64,000 nt of DNA. Source: Micromonospora noduli (GTDB lineage Bacteria; Actinomycetota; Actinomycetes; Mycobacteriales; Micromonosporaceae). The notes under the pieces are model-generated. The model had not been told where the DNA came from, made no database searches, and was given only the letters and a program-made list of their open reading frames with translations. The stretch is from positions 1 to 64,000 of the forward strand of contig NZ_PYAK01000025.1 of the NCBI RefSeq assembly GCF_003264365.1. Reading direction: 5' to 3'. Positions 16,466-24,605 of this stretch are shown here, piece by piece (the first letter of the stretch is position 1; every line of letters starts with the position of its first letter). The position numbers and the translations under genes were made by a program.

Positions 16466-17200
16466 TCACCAGCGACCGAGGCGGGCGGCGAGCACGCTGA
16501 GGGCCGCCACGCCGGCGGTCGAGGTGCGCAGCACGGCCGGCCCGAGGCGTACGGCTCGCCCGCCGGCCTCGGCGAAGACGGTCAACTCGGCCGGAGCGAT
16601 GCCACCCTCCGGGCCGATCACCAGCACGATCTCGCCGGTGGAGGGCAACTCGGCGGTGGTGAGCCGCTCTTCGGCCTCCTCGTGCAGCACGAACCCGGCG
16701 GCGGCACCGGCGATCCGACGGGCCACCGTGGCGGTGGACTCGTCCGGCGCACCGGCCACCACCGGCAGCCACGGCCGGCGGGCCTGCTTGGCCGCCTCCC
16801 GGGCGGTGGCCACCCACTTCTCCCGGGCGCGTACGCCCCGGTCACCGCGCCACTGGGTCACCGAACGCGAGGCCGCCCAGGGCACGATCTCGTCCACCCC
16901 GACCTCGGTCATCGCCTGTACGGCCAGCTCACCCCGGTCGCCCTTGGCGATGCCCTGCACTGTCACCAGCCGGGGTACGGGCGCGTCCGCGTACCCCCGG
17001 GAGGTGATGGTGACCTCCAGGCTGCCCCGGCCGACGGCAGTGACCACGGCGGCGGCCGTGCCACCCCGGCCGTCGGCGAGCAGCAGTTCCTCGCCGACGC
17101 GCAACCGCTGCACGGTGGCGGCGTGATGCCCCTCCGGGCCGTCCAGGGTCAGCGCGTCGCCGGTGGGCAGCGCCTCGACCAGGAACAGCGGTGCGGACAC
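16466..17200 (-). CDS. rsmE: 16S rRNA (uracil1498-N3)-methyltransferase RsmE (244 aa)
   Basis: A SPOUT-class methyltransferase that modifies U1498 in the small subunit. The N-terminal PUA-like part has EGHHAATVQRLRVGEELLLADG. The knotted SAM site is formed by VLVIGPEGGIAPAEL and RLGPAVLRTSTAGVAAL, where the usual ILRxETA is slightly changed (LRTSTA). GTG at 17200 lies 1 nt after the dnaJ TGA, so translation is coupled. The dnaJ-rsmE order is conserved in actinobacteria (Rv2373c-Rv2372c in M. tuberculosis). Confidence 0.94.
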   Translation of the reverse strand: MSAPLFLVEALPTGDALTLDGPEGHHAATVQRLRVGEELLLADGRGGTAAAVVTAVGRGSLEVTITSRGYADAPVPRLVTVQGIAKGDRGELAVQAMTEVGVDEIVPWAASRSVTQWRGDRGVRAREKWVATAREAAKQARRPWLPVVAGAPDESTATVARRIAGAAAGFVLHEEAEERLTTAELPSTGEIVLVIGPEGGIAPAELTVFAEAGGRAVRLGPAVLRTSTAGVAALSVLAARLGRW

Positions 17201-17201
17201 C

Positions 17202-18347
17202 TCAGGCGTGCCCGTTGAACGCGTCGCGCATCCGGGAGAAGAAGCCGCCCTGCTTGGACAGCTCGGCGACCTCCTCACCACGGGTCTTGGCGAAGTCGCG
17301 CAGCATCTTCTCCTGGTCCGGGTCGAGCTTGGTGGGCGTCCGCACGTCGAGGTGGACGTAGAGGTCGCCTCGGCCGGTGCCGCGCAGGTGCGGCACGCCC
17401 CGGGCGCGCAGTCGCAGCGTGCTGGCCGGCTGGGTGCCGGCCTTGACGTCGACGGTCTCCTCGCTGTCCAGCGTCTTGATGGTCAGCCGGGTGCCCAGCG
17501 CCGCCGCCGTCATCGGCACTGTGACCCGGCAGTGCAGGTCGTCGCCCTTGCGGGAGTACACGTCGTGGGGGCGCTCGTGGATCTCCACGTAGAGGTCACC
17601 GGCGGTGCCGCCGCCGGGGCCCACCTCGCCCTGCTGGGCCAGCCGGATCCGCATGCCGTCCTCGACGCCGGCCGGGATCTTGACGGTCAGCGAACGGCGG
17701 GTCCGCACCCGGCCGTCGCCGGCGCAGGTGGGGCAGGGGTGCGGGATGGTGGTGCCGTAGCCCTGGCACACGGTGCACGGCCGGGCGGAGACCACCTGGC
17801 CGAGGAAGGTGCGCTGCACCGACTGCACCTCGCCCCGACCGCCGCACGCCTCGCAGGTCGCCAGGTGGGTGCCGGCGGCCGTGCCGGCACCGGAGCAGGT
17901 GGTGCAGAGAACCGCGGTGTCGACGGTGATCGGGGCCTCCACGCCGAAGGCCGTCTCGTGCAGGTCGAGTTCGAGCCGCAGGATCGCGTCGGCGCCCGGG
18001 CGGGTACGCGGCCGTGGGCCACGGGCCCCACCTCCGGCACCGCCGAAGAACGCGTCCATGATGTCCTGGAAACCGACGAACGGGCCGGCGCCTCCGGGGC
18101 CACCCGGGCCGCCGGCACCGCCGCCACCCGGGGCGAGCGGGTCGCCACCCAGGTCGACGATCTGCCGCTTCCGGTCGTCCGAGAGGACCTCGTACGCGGC
18201 GTTGATGTCCTTGAACTTCTCCTGAGCCTCCGGGTCCGGATTGACGTCCGGGTGGAACTGGCGTGCCAGCTTGCGGTAGGCGCGCTTGATCTCGTCATCG
18301 GAGGCTTCCCGGCTCACACCGAGAATGCCGTAGTAGTCCCTGGCCAC
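17202..18347 (-). CDS. dnaJ: Chaperone protein DnaJ, DnaJ2 type (381 aa)
   Basis: A Hsp40 co-chaperone that stimulates DnaK. The J domain starts ARDYYGILGVSREASDDEIK and has HPDVN (the HPD triad). A Gly-rich linker follows, then four zinc motifs CTTCSGAG, CEACGGRG, CTVCQGYG and CPTCAGDG, and two C-terminal substrate-binding domains. GTG at 18347 gives the usual MARDYYG start; an ATG at 18365 would add six residues. It belongs to the hrcA-dnaJ-rsmE operon under CIRCE control. There is no grpE or dnaK here, as expected for the second actinobacterial DnaJ. Confidence 0.95.
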   Translation of the reverse strand: MARDYYGILGVSREASDDEIKRAYRKLARQFHPDVNPDPEAQEKFKDINAAYEVLSDDRKRQIVDLGGDPLAPGGGGAGGPGGPGGAGPFVGFQDIMDAFFGGAGGGARGPRPRTRPGADAILRLELDLHETAFGVEAPITVDTAVLCTTCSGAGTAAGTHLATCEACGGRGEVQSVQRTFLGQVVSARPCTVCQGYGTTIPHPCPTCAGDGRVRTRRSLTVKIPAGVEDGMRIRLAQQGEVGPGGGTAGDLYVEIHERPHDVYSRKGDDLHCRVTVPMTAAALGTRLTIKTLDSEETVDVKAGTQPASTLRLRARGVPHLRGTGRGDLYVHLDVRTPTKLDPDQEKMLRDFAKTRGEEVAELSKQGGFFSRMRDAFNGHA

Positions 18348-18422
18348 TGCGTTCCGTGTCCTCATGTTCGTCTCGCGTTGCGCCGGTCGGCGGCCGCAGC
18401 CGGCCGCATCGGCCCTGACCAA

Positions 18423-19445
18423 TCAGTTCTGGGCCAGCAACTCGCCCACGTAGCGTGCCACGGCGCGCACCGTGGCGATGTTGCCGGGGTAGTCCATCCG
18501 GGTGGGCCCCAGCACCCCCAGGCCGCCCACGATGGTGGCACCCGGGCCGTACCCGGTGCTGACCACCGAGGCGGCGCGCAGGTTGTCGAACTCGTTCTCG
18601 TCGCCGATCAGCACCCGGGTCGTGCTCGGCTCGGTCTCACCGATGAGCTTGAGCAGCACGACCTCCTCCTCCAGAGCTTCGAGGATCGGCCGCAGGGAGC
18701 CCTGGAAGTCGAGCAGGCCACCCCGGGTGAGGTTCGCGGTGCCGGCGAGCGCGATCCGCTCCTCGTGCCGCTCGACAAGCGTCTCCAGCAGGACGGTGGC
18801 GAGCGTGGTCATGGTCGGACGCAGCCCGGTCGGCGCTTCCTCGACCAGCGCCTGCACCAGCGGCGGCGTCTCGGACAGCCGGGCGTTGGCGAGCTTCTCG
18901 TTGATCAGTCGGCGCAGGTCGGTGACGTCGTCGGCGGGCACCGGCCCGGGCAGCTCCACGAGTCGCTGCTCCACCCGCCCGGTGTCGGCGATCATGACGA
19001 GCATCAGCCGGGTGGTGGAGATCGGCACCAGCTCCAGGTGACGCACCGAGGAGCGGGCCAGGCTCGGGTACTGCACGACGGCGACCTGCCGGGTCAGCTG
19101 CGCGAGCAACCGCACCGTGCGGTGCACCACGTCGTCGAGGTCGACCGCGCCGACCAGGAAGCGCTCGATGGCCCGGCGCTCGGCCGGGCTGAGCGGCTTG
19201 ACCCGGGACAACCGGTCGACGAAGAGGCGGTAGCCGCGGTCGGTGGGCACCCGGCCGGCACTGGTGTGCGGCTGCCGGATGTAGCCCTCCTCCTCCAGCA
19301 CGGCCATGTCGTTTCGGACCGTGGCCGGGGAGACCCCGAGCTGGTGCCGCTCGACCAGCGCCTTGCTCCCGACCGGCTCCTGGGTGGAGACGTAGTCTTC
19401 GACGATGGCGCGGAGCACGGCGAGTTTCCGGTCGTCGAGACCCAT
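18423..19445 (-). CDS. hrcA: Heat-inducible transcription repressor HrcA (340 aa)
   Basis: Represses class I heat-shock genes by binding CIRCE. The N-terminal winged helix is LDDRKLAVLRAIVEDYVSTQEPVGSKAL and SPATVRNDMAVLEEEGYI, followed by PHTSAGRVPTDRGYRLFVD. The C-terminal GAF-like domain spans residues about 100-340. ATG at 19445 is preceded by AGGAGGTGCGGAGG. A CIRCE element and a -10 box lie 60-90 bp upstream, so the gene is autoregulated. The dnaJ gene follows after 75 bp. Confidence 0.96.
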   Translation of the reverse strand: MGLDDRKLAVLRAIVEDYVSTQEPVGSKALVERHQLGVSPATVRNDMAVLEEEGYIRQPHTSAGRVPTDRGYRLFVDRLSRVKPLSPAERRAIERFLVGAVDLDDVVHRTVRLLAQLTRQVAVVQYPSLARSSVRHLELVPISTTRLMLVMIADTGRVEQRLVELPGPVPADDVTDLRRLINEKLANARLSETPPLVQALVEEAPTGLRPTMTTLATVLLETLVERHEERIALAGTANLTRGGLLDFQGSLRPILEALEEEVVLLKLIGETEPSTTRVLIGDENEFDNLRAASVVSTGYGPGATIVGGLGVLGPTRMDYPGNIATVRAVARYVGELLAQN

Positions 19446-19501
19446 CCTCCGCACCTCCTGTCGCACGTCGGCCGCCGGCGCTCTGGGCCGGCCGGGCCGT
19501 C

Positions 19502-19528
19502 CTGGCACTCGACTGTAACGAGTGCCAG
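19502..19528 (-). promoter_or_regulatory. CIRCE operator of the hrcA-dnaJ operon
   Basis: Perfect 9-bp arms CTGGCACTC and GAGTGCCAG separated by 9 nt match the CIRCE consensus (TTAGCACTC-N9-GAGTGCTAA) at the core. On the minus strand TAGACT (19532-19527) overlaps its upstream arm as a -10 box, so HrcA binding would block RNA polymerase. Confidence 0.93.
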
Positions 19529-19658
19529 TCTACGTCGGCGGGCCGGCCGACGCGATGATCAACGGCCACCCGCCGGTGCGGCCCACGCCACCGGCGTTGG
19601 GCCGATCGGCCCGCACTGCCAGGCGGTGTCGCTCTGGTGCGGCGTTGCCACGGGCCCC

Positions 19659-19664
19659 TACCGT
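19659..19664 (+). promoter_or_regulatory. Leaderless -10 element TACCGT for the DUF4870 gene
   Basis: TACCGT is followed by 7 nt and the ATG at 19672, and no Shine-Dalgarno is present. This is one of the clearest leaderless arrangements in the window. Confidence 0.6.
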
Positions 19665-19671
19665 GACATCC

Positions 19672-20298
19672 ATGACTGAACCTCCTCGCCCTCCCGGGTC
19701 GGGCGACCCCGGCAACTACCCGCCGGAGCCCACCTCCCCAGGCCCGTCCCCGTCGGCCGAGCCGCCCACCGCACCACTGTCCGGGGCGCCCGGCCCGGCC
19801 GGCTATCCCCCGCCCGGTGGCTATCCGCCGCCCACCGGTGACCAACCGCCGTCAGGCGGCTACCCTCCGGCAGGCGGTTACCCCCCGCCCGGGGGCTATC
19901 CCCCGGCCGGCGGCTACCCGGCCGGTGGGGCCTACGGCGGCCCCGGCGGCGGCTACGCCAACAACGAGGACAAGACCTGGGCGCTGGTCGCGCACTTCGG
20001 CGGCGCTCTCGGCGCGCTGGTCAGCTTCGGTCCGCTGGGCTTCGTCGCCCCGCTCATCGCCTACCTGGCCCGCGGCCAGCAGTCGCCGACCGTCCGGGCA
20101 CACGCCCTGGCCGCCCTGAACTTCCAGATCCTCTGGTCGATCATCGCGTTCGTGCTGCTCTTCGTGAGCTGGTGCCTGCTCTTCCTGCCCAGCATCGCCG
20201 TCGTGGTGATCCAGATCCTGTTCGGGATCATCGCCGGCATCAAGGCCAACGAGGGCACCCCGTACCGCTACCCGATGACTGCCAACTTCATCAAGTGA
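19672..20298 (+). CDS. DUF4870 membrane protein with Pro/Gly/Tyr-rich N-terminus (208 aa)
   Basis: Residues 1-100 are a disordered, repetitive cytoplasmic region (many GGYPPPGGYPPAGG-like units). The DUF4870/Tic20-like domain follows: NEDKTWALVAHFGGALGALVSF, a second helix around residues 121-134 and a third around 158-190, ending NEGTPYRYPMTANFIK. The family has three to four membrane helices and unknown function. The gene is monocistronic, divergent from hrcA across the CIRCE region and convergent with hemW. Confidence 0.88.
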   Translation: MTEPPRPPGSGDPGNYPPEPTSPGPSPSAEPPTAPLSGAPGPAGYPPPGGYPPPTGDQPPSGGYPPAGGYPPPGGYPPAGGYPAGGAYGGPGGGYANNEDKTWALVAHFGGALGALVSFGPLGFVAPLIAYLARGQQSPTVRAHALAALNFQILWSIIAFVLLFVSWCLLFLPSIAVVVIQILFGIIAGIKANEGTPYRYPMTANFIK

Positions 20299-20361
20299 AC
20301 CGGGCCGGCCGCTCCCCCGGCCGGTCCGGAGCACCGCAGTCCCGGTCCGGGGGTGGGCCAC

Positions 20362-21585
20362 TCAGGGCAGCAGGTCGCGGACGACCGCGTCGGCGAGCAG
20401 CCGCCCGCGCACTGTGAGCACCGCCCGGCCGGCGGCGTACTCGTCGGCGGCCAGCAGGCCGCCGGCCAGCGCCCGCTCGGCGCCGGCCCGGCCGGTGGCG
20501 TCGAGCACCGCCAGCGGGAGGCCGCTGGCCAGCCGCAGCCGGAGCATCACGTCCTCCATGTGCGCCTCGTCGACAGTGAGCACCTCCCGGGCCAGACCGG
20601 GAGACGCACCGGCGGCCAACCGCTGGGCGTACGCCGAGGGGTGTTTCACGTTCCACCAGCGCACCCCACCGACGTGGCTGTGCGCCCCCGGCCCCAGCCC
20701 CCACCAGTCCGCGCCGGTCCAGTAGAGCAGGTTGTGCCGGCAGCGGGCTTCCTCGGTGCGGGCCCAGTTGGAGACCTCGTACCAGGAGAGCCCGGCCGCG
20801 TCGAGCGCGGCCTCCGCGGCCAGGTAGCGGTCCGCGGCCACGTCGTCACTGGGGTACGCCAGCTCGCCGCGCCGCATCCGGGCGGCGAGCCGGGTGCCGT
20901 CCTCGACGATCAGGGCGTACGCGCTGACGTGGTCCACCCCGGCGGCGACGACCTGTTCCAGCGAGGCGGCGAAGTCCTCGGCCCGTTCCCCCGGGGTGCC
21001 GTAGATCAGGTCCAGGTTGACGTGCTCGAACCCGGCGTCGCGCGCCTCCAGGGCGGCGGCGGTGGCCCGGCCGGCGCTGTGTTTGCGGTCCAGGATCGCC
21101 AGCACCCCCGGGGAGGCGGACTGCATGCCCAACGAGATCCGGGTGTAGCCGGCGGCCCGCAGCAGCTTCAACGATTCCGGGGTGACCGACTCGGGGTTGG
21201 CCTCGGTGGTCACCTCGGCGTCGGCGGCCAGCCCCCAGGTGCGGTCGATGCCGTCGAGGATGCGGGCCAGGTCGTCGGCGGGGAGCAGGGTGGGCGTGCC
21301 GCCGCCGACGAAGACGGTGTCGACCCGGGGCGGCGGGGTGTCGCCGAGCACCCGGGCGGCGAGCTTCAGCTCGGCCAGCACAGTGTCCGCGTACCCCTCG
21401 CGGCTGGCGCCGCCGCCCAGTTCGGCGGCGGTGTAGGTGTTGAAGTCGCAGTATCCGCAGCGGCTGGCGCAGAACGGCACGTGCACGTACACGCCGAAGC
21501 CGCGCGCGCCGACCGCCGCGGTGGCGGTGGCGGGCAACGATCCGTCGACGGGGACGGTCTCACCATCTGGAAGGACGCCGGGCAT
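20362..21585 (-). CDS. hemW: Radical SAM heme chaperone HemW (407 aa)
   Basis: A radical SAM protein related to coproporphyrinogen dehydrogenase that acts as a heme chaperone. The cluster motif is CASRCGYCDF (Cx3CxxC). FVGGGTPTLLP, EANPESVTPE and RISLGMQSASPGVL follow, and the HemW-type RHNLLYWTGADWWGLGPGAHS distinguishes it from true HemN. ATG at 21585 gives a short N-terminal extension before the VYVHVPFC strand. It is divergent from an enoyl-CoA hydratase gene across only 19 bp. Confidence 0.92.
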   Translation of the reverse strand: MPGVLPDGETVPVDGSLPATATAAVGARGFGVYVHVPFCASRCGYCDFNTYTAAELGGGASREGYADTVLAELKLAARVLGDTPPPRVDTVFVGGGTPTLLPADDLARILDGIDRTWGLAADAEVTTEANPESVTPESLKLLRAAGYTRISLGMQSASPGVLAILDRKHSAGRATAAALEARDAGFEHVNLDLIYGTPGERAEDFAASLEQVVAAGVDHVSAYALIVEDGTRLAARMRRGELAYPSDDVAADRYLAAEAALDAAGLSWYEVSNWARTEEARCRHNLLYWTGADWWGLGPGAHSHVGGVRWWNVKHPSAYAQRLAAGASPGLAREVLTVDEAHMEDVMLRLRLASGLPLAVLDATGRAGAERALAGGLLAADEYAAGRAVLTVRGRLLADAVVRDLLP

Positions 21586-21591
21586 GGCCAC

Positions 21592-21597
21592 TAGTGT
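21592..21597 (+). promoter_or_regulatory. Leaderless -10 element TAGTGT for the enoyl-CoA hydratase gene
   Basis: TAGTGT is followed by 7 nt and the ATG at 21605. It lies inside the 19-bp gap between divergent hemW and this gene, next to a CACTAGTG palindrome (21589-21596) that could serve both directions. Confidence 0.55.
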
Positions 21598-21604
21598 GCC
21601 CGGC

Positions 21605-22393
21605 ATGACCTCTCCCGACGTCCTCGTGCGGGTCGCCACGGCCCGTGGGGTGACCACCCTCACCCTGGACAGCCCGCACAACCGCAACGCGCTCTCCACC
21701 GGCCTGATGACCCAACTGCTGGCCGGGCTGGCGGACGCGGTCGCCGACGAGGCGGTCCGAGTGATCGTGCTCGACCACACCGGCCCGGTCTTCTGCTCCG
21801 GCGCGGACCTGAAGGAGACCGCCGCGGCGTACGCCAGCGGGACGGTGCCGGCCGGCATGCTGGGTGACGTGCTCGCGGCGCTCTGGGAGTGCCCGAAGCC
21901 GGTGCTGGCCCGGGTCGGCGGGCCGGCGCGGGCCGGTGGGCTGGGCCTGATCGCCGCCGCCGACCTTGCGGTTTGCGCCGACGAGGCGACGTTCGCGTTC
22001 ACCGAGGTACGCATCGGGGTGATCCCGGCGGTGATCTCGGCGACCGTGCTGCCCCGGCTGCACCCCCGCGCCGCCGCCGAGCTGTACCTGACCGGCGACA
22101 CCTTCGACGGTCGCCGGGCCGCCGAGATCGGCCTGGTGACGGCCTCGGTCCCGGCGGACGGGTTGGACGACGCGGTACGGGGCTACTGCGACTCGCTGGT
22201 GCGCGGCGCGCCCGGGGCGTTGGCCGGCGCGAAGGAGCTGCTGCGCCGACCGGGTACCGCCGAGTTGCGCGCCGACCTGGCCCGACTCTCCGCCGTCTCG
22301 ACCGGCTACTTCCTCTCCGACGAGGGGCGCGAGGGGGTCACCGCGTTCCGCGAAAAACGACCGGCGCGCTGGGTGCCCGCTCTCGACGCCTGA
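21605..22393 (+). CDS. Enoyl-CoA hydratase/isomerase family protein (262 aa)
   Basis: A crotonase-superfamily enzyme. The substrate motif is RNALSTGLMTQLLAGL, the first oxyanion loop is FCSGADLKETAAAY, and the second is GGPARAGGLGLIAAADLAVCA. The helix AFTEVRIGVIPAVISATVLPRL has Glu at one catalytic position, but the second glutamate of true hydratases is not obvious, so isomerase, lyase or hydratase activity is open. Full family length. A cytoplasmic acyl-CoA pathway is likely. It is monocistronic. Confidence 0.85.
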   Translation: MTSPDVLVRVATARGVTTLTLDSPHNRNALSTGLMTQLLAGLADAVADEAVRVIVLDHTGPVFCSGADLKETAAAYASGTVPAGMLGDVLAALWECPKPVLARVGGPARAGGLGLIAAADLAVCADEATFAFTEVRIGVIPAVISATVLPRLHPRAAAELYLTGDTFDGRRAAEIGLVTASVPADGLDDAVRGYCDSLVRGAPGALAGAKELLRRPGTAELRADLARLSAVSTGYFLSDEGREGVTAFREKRPARWVPALDA

Positions 22394-22435
22394 CGGTCGG
22401 GGCGCCACCGGGAGCGGCGGCGCCCCACTGTCGGG

Positions 22436-23200
22436 TCACCAGGCGGTCGCGCCGCCGTCGACCGGGTAGTTCGCCCCGGTGATGTACGACGCCCGGTCGG
22501 ACGCGAGGAAGACCACCAGTTCGACGACCTCCTCGGGGCGCGCGAAGCGCTTGAGGAGCGTCTTGGCGGTGATGGCGTCCCGGGCCTCCTGGTTGTCACC
22601 GAGGTCGCGTTCGCTGGCCGGGGTGAGGGTGGGTCCGGGGCTGACCGCCACCGCGCGGATGCCGTGGGGCGCGCCTTCGAGGGCGAGCTGTCGCGTCATG
22701 CCGATGATGCCGGCGTTCGCGGCGGTGTGACCGACCATCGGCGGGACGTGGCCGCCGATCATTCCGGCCATGGAGGCGGCGCTGATGATGACACCGCCGC
22801 CGCGTTGGACCAGGTGCGGCCAGGCGAACTTCGACACGAAGTACGGAATGTCGAGTTCTCCGGTGATGGTGTAGCGCCAGTCCTGCACGGAGAAGTCGGG
22901 CATCGGGCCGAAGCGGAGCGCGGCCGCGTTGTTGTAGACCACGTCGAGCCCGCCGTAGGTGGCCGCGGCGTCGTCGACGAGCTTGCGTACCTGCTCGGGG
23001 TCGGTGAGGTCGACCGGCGCGATGCCGGTCATCTCGCCGCCGGCGCGACGGACGAGTTCGACGGTCTCGTCGTTACCGGCGACCTGGAGGTCGGCCCCGA
23101 CGACCTTCGCGCCCTCGCGGGCGAAGGTCAGCGCCGCGACGCGGCCCAGACCACCGCCGGCGCCGGTGATCAGCACGACTTTGCCATCGAGCGTTCCCAT
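22436..23200 (-). CDS. SDR-fold protein lacking the catalytic Tyr and Lys (254 aa)
   Basis: The Rossmann core is intact: LITGAGGGLGRVAALTF, ADLQV, VDLTDPEQV, NNAA, and a C-terminal VDGG. The catalytic Ser is present in IISAASMAG. The YxxxK motif reads HTAAN (codons at 22715-22729), so both the Tyr and the Lys are changed. The start has GAGGGGGAG upstream. The protein should still bind NAD(P) but may not catalyse classical hydride transfer, or it may use His as the acid/base. It converges on the enoyl-CoA hydratase gene. Confidence 0.85.
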   Translation of the reverse strand: MGTLDGKVVLITGAGGGLGRVAALTFAREGAKVVGADLQVAGNDETVELVRRAGGEMTGIAPVDLTDPEQVRKLVDDAAATYGGLDVVYNNAAALRFGPMPDFSVQDWRYTITGELDIPYFVSKFAWPHLVQRGGGVIISAASMAGMIGGHVPPMVGHTAANAGIIGMTRQLALEGAPHGIRAVAVSPGPTLTPASERDLGDNQEARDAITAKTLLKRFARPEEVVELVVFLASDRASYITGANYPVDGGATAW

Positions 23201-23523
23201 GGAACTCCCCCTCGATCGACGACCAACACGCCCGGGTATGGGAGGGTGGGTCGGATTGATATGTCAACTGGCTCAAGTCCTTGACCGATCAATCGCTTCC
23301 CGTTGTCGGTTACCCGGTGACGCTCATGACAGCCCTGCACCGGGACGAGCGACAGAACGACGTGGCAGGTGAGATCGCCACCGGAGCGGGAACGTCGCCA
23401 ACCGGTACGCGACAGCGGAGCCGCCCCCGAACCGGTCGGAGTCGGCCAGGCCGGGCCCGAACCACTCGGACGACCCGCGGAGGGCCAGCGGGGACGTACG
23501 CTTGTCAGACTGTCGATCTGGGG

Positions 23524-24384
23524 GTGTGGGTGCGAACTCGGGCAACCGTGGCGGGTGGAGTGGCGCTCATCCTCATCGCCGTGATCGCGATCTGGCTCGT
23601 CGTACGGCAGGTCGGCGACAATCTCACGTTGCCACTGATGGCACGGAAGTGCACGGTGCAGGCCGACGGACGGGTCGCGCTGGACGCCGACCAGATGGCC
23701 AACGCGGCGACCATCGCGGCGATCGGCGCGAAGCGCGGAATGCCCGAGCGGGCCGTCGTGGTAGCGCTCGCCACCGCGTACCAGGAGTCCGGGCTGCGCA
23801 ACCTCGCCGACGGCGACCGCGACTCGGTCGGCCTGTTCCAGCAGCGACCGAGCCAGGGCTGGGGCACCCCGGCACAGATCCGCGACCCGCGTTACGCGGC
23901 CAACCGGTTCTACGCGGCCCTCAAGAAGGTGCGCGGCTGGGAGGAGATGCGCGTCACCGACGCCGCCCAGCGGGTGCAGCGCTCGGCGTTCCCCGAGGCG
24001 TACCAGAAGTGGGCCGACGACTCCGAGGTGCTCAGCCGGGCCCTGCTCGGTGACGCCAGCGGCGCTGTCGCCTGCACGGTCGGGCGCACCCCGGCGATGC
24101 ACGGCGCGGCGGCGGCCGCGCAACTGACCCGCAACCTGGTGCTGGACTGGGGGCTCAAGGGCACCGACCCGACCGACCCGACCGGGTTGGCGGTGACTCC
24201 GGGCGACCAGCGCGACGGCTGGCGGTACGCGCACTGGCTGGTCTCGCACGCCCAGGACCACGGGGTGAAGCGGGTCCGCTTCGGCGACCTGGAGTGGACC
24301 GCCCGCGACGGCTCGTGGGGCCGTGTGGACGCCCGGCAGAACCCCGCCGGCCAGGTGATCGCCGAAGTGTTCAACGAGGGTTGA
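23524..24384 (+). CDS. Membrane-anchored protein with lysozyme-fold-like domain (286 aa)
   Basis: One N-terminal membrane helix (GGVALILIAVIAIWLVV) is followed by an extracellular domain. Residues around ALATAYQESGLRN then DSVGLFQQRPSQGWG and YAANRFYAALKKV resemble the Glu-Ser and GLFQ motifs of soluble lytic transglycosylases. Database relatives are often called 'heavy metal transporter', which the sequence does not support. The C-terminal third has WRYAHWLVSHAQDHGVKRV and TARDGSWGR, perhaps a separate hydrolase-like domain. The start could be GTG at 23524 or 23530. Peptidoglycan cleavage is inference. Confidence 0.75.
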   Translation: MWVRTRATVAGGVALILIAVIAIWLVVRQVGDNLTLPLMARKCTVQADGRVALDADQMANAATIAAIGAKRGMPERAVVVALATAYQESGLRNLADGDRDSVGLFQQRPSQGWGTPAQIRDPRYAANRFYAALKKVRGWEEMRVTDAAQRVQRSAFPEAYQKWADDSEVLSRALLGDASGAVACTVGRTPAMHGAAAAAQLTRNLVLDWGLKGTDPTDPTGLAVTPGDQRDGWRYAHWLVSHAQDHGVKRVRFGDLEWTARDGSWGRVDARQNPAGQVIAEVFNEG

Positions 24385-24605
24385 CCGACCTGGATCTCTT
24401 AACCGGCAGTCACCGCACAATCGGGCAATACGCATCGAATCGCACTATTGATCACCCGGATCTCACTCTGTGCGTTTCTCTCGCTGCGTGGGGTCCCGCC
24501 TTGGCCCAATCCCGCGCCACACCCTCCCCGATGCCTGGGCCGCCGCGTTACGATCGGCGGCCTGTGCCAGAAAAGGTTTCACCTCATGGGGAGGGGTACG
24601 ACGCG

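Noticed and set aside
20642..20657. TGTTTCACGTTCCACC, partly like a parS site
   Set aside because: It matches parS in one half only and lies inside hemW coding for a conserved region, so chance is likely.
23524..24384. 'Heavy metal transporter' function
   Set aside because: Only one membrane helix and no metal-binding motif; the extracellular domain looks lysozyme-like.
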